Positions 59,910-64,000 of a stretch of 64,000 nt of DNA are shown in pieces. Source of the stretch: Polytrichum commune (taxonomy: Eukaryota > Streptophyta > Polytrichopsida > Polytrichales > Polytrichaceae); NCBI GenBank assembly GCA_950295325.1, contig OX485806.1, positions 4,092,001 to 4,156,000 of the forward strand, given 5' to 3'. Every line of letters begins with the position of its first letter. The stretch's first letter is position 1. The position numbers were made by a program, and so were the translations under genes. The notes under the pieces were generated by a model that worked only from the letters and a program-made list of their open reading frames with translations, was not told the DNA's origin and did not search any database.

Positions 59910-62900
59910 TGATTAGAAATATGGGACAATTGACATACTCCAAATGCAAGGTCAGTAGCCTATGGCGGTTTGCACATTTTGGTATGAGAATTTGTGGAGG
60001 TGCTCAACTAATGAGTTGTTCCCATCTGGTGGATCACAAGCACTTTGCTCATTTTTTAGTTGAAATGGATTGGTCAAAGGTCTATTTTGGGAATAAAACA
60101 TGGCATCTTCTTGTGCATCCCTTCCTTCAATTGTAACAATCTAGAAATCCAAAGGGTTATTCATGTCCATTTTTTTCCTCGAAATAGCTCATTTCCCATG
60201 TCTGAAGATCTATGGATAATTCCATTTTAACAACAAAAATAATCCATGAAATTTCCACAACCAACATTGAGTAAAAAACAACCCTTTCGTAGGCTTGGGA
60301 AGGTAGGGGTTGAGGGTTAAGTTCTCAACTCACTCTCCTTATTTCTCTCTCCTTACACTAAATGGCATAATGTACAACAAAAGAATTCCCTTCAATGTGT
60401 GTGTGTGTGTGTGTGTTTTTTTGGTTTGTTTGTTTGTTTTTGATTTTTCCCTCCCTCTCAAATAAGGTCATTTAAAGCCACATTCATAGGTTCTTTGATA
60501 CCTTTACTGATGTTGATTATTGCTAACCCATGCATTCACCTACATACCAATCCAACATTAGTTTAGCCCCTAAATGTCTAAGAAGCCAAAAATGGTTGTG
60601 AGCATTTTTGAAAACTATATTTTTCAAGACAAACTTGTTGTTTCATGGATTTAATTTAATTTAATTTAATTTTTTCCTTGGCGCTGTGAACTAATAAAGT
60701 TCTTAACTGTTTAGAGCAAGCCGAGCAAATCATTTATCAACATCTTTTAGATATGGACCTTCAAGTGATTGGAACCCTTAAAGTTGTGTATGTCACAGAT
60801 TTTATTATTTTGAAAAAGTCACAAGGTCAGTGACATGAGTAATGTTGATTTTTTCCCACCAGATTATCAAACTCAACGTACTTCTAGGCAATCAAATCAA
60901 ACATCAAGTGTTTCAATACTCTTTGTATTTTTTATTTTTTAATAAAAAATATATTTCAAAGACAATTTGGTGGAGATCAGAAGAAAATGATGCATATTCC
61001 AGTCGTATGAACGTGCCCTGAAATTCACTCTCTATAATTTTCTCTTATATGCACACTCCAAACAAGGTCTCTAATTCACGTTTTAAAGCACATCTTTGAT
61101 GCCTTCACTAGGGGTTGAAGCTCACTTCGACTCACATCCCATGGGAACGAAGAAAGATGCCATGAAATGGTTGAGGGAACGCCAACTATTCAACTTTCTA
61201 GAGAGGGAACAAGGACCATGGCCACTTTTTGACGAGATTTGACCCCATAACCCTAACCCGGCTTTGGGTCAAACCCTTTTGGGCAGAAATTTTTGGATGG
61301 CAACAATTGACTTCCGTGTGTGTTTTAGAATACCGGTTTTGACCCCCGTCGGCCCTCCCGCGATGCCCTTTGTTGGGGGTCAAAAAGAGCCCCCCCTCCT
61401 CTCCGTCCATTCGCCCAAATCGAACCTCTAACTTATCCATCGGATAAGATCCACCTCACGTTTTGAGATAAATCTTCACATCTATGATTTTAAATGGACA
61501 CCACCTATTTCTTTAAAACATAACATTACATAACATAACATTGCACAATTCCTTGGCTGTGTTCTGTGGAACCATGGACCACATGGGCATAATCTACTTT
61601 GATGTCAGGATTCCTCATGTATGGGGAGCACTCAGGCAGTATACTGTGAACTTTTCGACAAGCAATTGTAGATTATCAAAGTTTTTGTTTGATCGTAACC
61701 TGTTTCTTTGGGAAGAGACCATCATGTAGTTGTTTCGTAATGCCACGGAATTCTCTTGATCATAGGTTTCACAATGTTCGATTAAATAGAGAGGAGGGGG
61801 GGGGGGGGGGTGGGATTCTTTAGATCACACTCCGATTTATTAAGAGCATTGAATATTTTCATGATACATGAAAATAGTTCTTTTGATGTTCTAATGAATG
61901 TGATGATAGCATGTGGCACGCCAATTGGAAATATGATAATTTAGTGGGAAAACAAGATGGCATGTATGGTAAGAACTGACATTTAAGCATATTTCGATAG
62001 ACCACTTGTCCAAAAATAATAAGGGATGTGCACTTGTGGGGACGAAACCATCAAACGGTAACAACAAAAACAACAACATAACAACCACCATACTTGTGTA
62101 GTTTTGCGATCTAATATACGTCACATTGACAGTTGGAATTGTCCGAAATTCATGCATCAATCCAAATATACTGAAAATCCTAGTTTACGAGGTGTTTTCA
62201 CCCGTTCCAATCCTGATGTTTTAGACGAAAACCCCCAGGACGGGAAATCTAGAATTAAAAAAAAATCATTTCTTGTTCTATGGATGAAATTGCCACCAAC
62301 ACCCCCCCAAAATCATACAACTTGGATGAAATGCTCAAAATTGGATGAAAATCTACAACTCCATCCACATGTGCCCCCCCCCCCCCTTATCTCCAACGTA
62401 CGGTCGTTGCCGTTTCGACTTTCCTCGAAAACTCGAAAAGAAACACGGATGTGTATGATCCGAACACTTCAATGTCGTGATGTACTAGGCGACCCACCGT
62501 GATCCAAAACATTAGTTAGTTGGGGATGAAGCATTCCCGCTTTTGCCCTCCATGTGACAATATGGTCGGGCAAATCGAAGGTGGAATCCGGTCGCCACGT
62601 TACGTTACTAGGACACAAAAGCCCCTCGCACTTAGGGTTATCCTCGGTCACACTTATGTAGTGGTGTCGTAGTAGCTATGCCCTAATACTCTATATCCGG
62701 TGTTAGCGAGGGGGATGCTACATTCGTTCTACGAATTGGCATATAGTTTTAACTTGTCTTGTCGGGTGGGGCTCGGAGGCATCCGGAATCCTCCATTATC
62801 TACATCCATTATCTACTTGCTTACGTGGACGTGGTGCCGGGTGCCCACAACATAAAGAAAGTTACTCGCGTCCCATCCGTACATGAGGTTGCTTACATAC

Positions 62901-63971
62901 ATACAAACGTGGTGGTGCTTTGGTATATTGGAGTTGAAGCTTCTTATCCGCATCAACATGAGTTGCTACGTATGTATGGTTTCAAGAGTTCGGTACCACT
63001 AGCACATTGATTCAAAGTGTTGCCACTTTCCCCCCCCCCCTCCAACTAAAAATAATAATAATTAAAAAAACCCAAAATCTTTGGGCCCTTGTGGTCATTC
63101 CACTCTTCGATATATTCGAACCTTCCGTGCTTTTTGGTTGGGCCTAGTCCGGAAAGAGTGAGCAACTTAGCCAACTAGACAATCTCATGGAGCAAAGGAT
63201 ATTGCCACACAAGCGAGCTAGCGTGCGTGCGTGAAGTTGGCTGCCTAGTGGCAAAAATCTACCTTTCCATGCATAGTTTGTTTCTCTTTGTGTTTTTTTT
63301 AGTTTTGACTCTATCCGTTGGATTGTATGTGCCAAAACAAATCTCTGATCTAGAGAGCCGAAGAACAAGTATGATGCCCATAGTTATCAGGGGGCACAAG
63401 ATGTCGGCGACTGCACATATCCATGATATATAAAGGGAGGGGCAATTCTGAACATGAAAGTGAGCCTCCTTGCTGACGAGTGTTATGATTATCCCGATGA
63501 ACAAGTATGATGCCTATTTGTTCGGTTTCTCATGATAAGAGACACAAATCATTTTACTACGTCCCCCATGAGTGGTAATTTTGCTTGGGTTGAATGAGTA
63601 TGAGATTCGGGGCAAATCCGATAAAATATGTTAAACCCAAGTATTTATCATGGTGTTCCCTAAGGAACGTAATCACATACCCCGTGAAGGAATTCAAGCA
63701 TTGAATCCAATGCATTTGATCAATTATGTCGAAGTGGAAAATGGCTTCATTGTTTAGGGGCTAATGAAATGTCGATGGCCTTAGTGTGCAAAGAGGCGAG
63801 ATTTGATTCAACTTACTTCATCCGGTCCATAATGATTGGACCTAATGTGATGTATTCTCCCTAGATTAAATTTGTGAGTAAAGAGAAATTAGTGTTCATA
63901 TGGTATATGTGCTACATACATTCTCTATAGCAAATATAGGCGGTGGAAAATAATAGCAACAAGAGTAGTAT
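59910..63971. other. Intergenic region, no gene recognised
   Basis: Contains a (GT)n tract (60398-60415), an (ATTTA)n-like tract (60652-60672), a block at 60490-60565 shared with 10740-10830, a G-run of about 15 (61796-61810), C-runs (62371-62386 and 63030-63040), and a CpG-richer segment 62390-63000 with no convincing frame. Confidence 0.45.
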
Positions 63972-64000
63972 AAGGGGCGGTTTACACTATGGACCAAGAG
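63972..64000 (+). mobile_element. Start of TIR element A, cut by right edge
   Basis: AAGGGGCGGTTTACACTATGGACCAAGAG matches the terminal repeat of the element at 8271-9390 (GGTTTACACTATGGACCA). Confidence 0.6.

Noticed and set aside
62104-62502. 132-codon plus-strand frame
   Set aside because: Contains Pro runs produced by a poly-C tract and no family signal.
1-64000. CRISPR arrays, bacterial operons, rRNA or intact tRNA genes
   Set aside because: None seen. The only tRNA-like sequence is the SINE head at 59539-59593, which is not a functional tRNA.

Overview
This window is nuclear DNA from a land plant. It carries three complete intron-rich plant genes and the 5' end of a fourth, all on the minus strand, in AT-rich, repeat-rich intergenic DNA. 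The gene families (an NPF/PTR transporter, a plant-type tripeptidyl-peptidase II, a group IId WRKY factor, and a protein starting with a plastid-transit-like leader) and the repeat types (hAT-like, pogo/Emigrant-like and other MITEs, a tRNA-derived SINE) point to a plant. I cannot name the species from the sequence.

Layout. (1) 1-196: first codons of a probable plastid-targeted protein, cut by the left edge. (2) 2765-6806: NPF transporter in five exons; introns 3 and 4 share a related segment of about 260-280 bp. (3) 7285-7965: upstream sequence of the NPF gene, duplicated at 44790-45440 upstream of the WRKY gene. (4) 8271-20340: repeat-dominated DNA with TIR elements, dispersed repeats and no intact gene. 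(5) 20341-34581: tripeptidyl-peptidase II in 34 coding exons with every splice phase consistent, plus a probable leader intron. (6) 34594-35760: its leader and GC-richer promoter region. (7) 38653-43689: WRKY factor in four exons; its introns hold a four-copy tandem repeat of about 280 bp, a MITE and dispersed repeats. (8) 43690-46200: WRKY upstream region. (9) 46200-64000: gene-poor DNA with several MITEs, a non-LTR reverse transcriptase remnant, a SINE with an 11-bp target duplication, palindromes and long poly-G/poly-C runs.

The four genes have no obvious shared pathway: nitrate/peptide-type transport, cytosolic or organellar peptide turnover, transcriptional regulation, and an unknown plastid function. 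Gene models were built by reading splice sites and checking phase and family motifs by hand. Splice-site coordinates for the three complete genes should be close to exact. 5' ends and UTRs are the weak points.

I found no convincing undescribed multi-gene system. The observations most worth checking are the repeated segment in two NPF introns, the upstream block shared by the NPF and WRKY genes, the SINE with a TCTA tail, and the changed first residue of the NPF ExxER motif.
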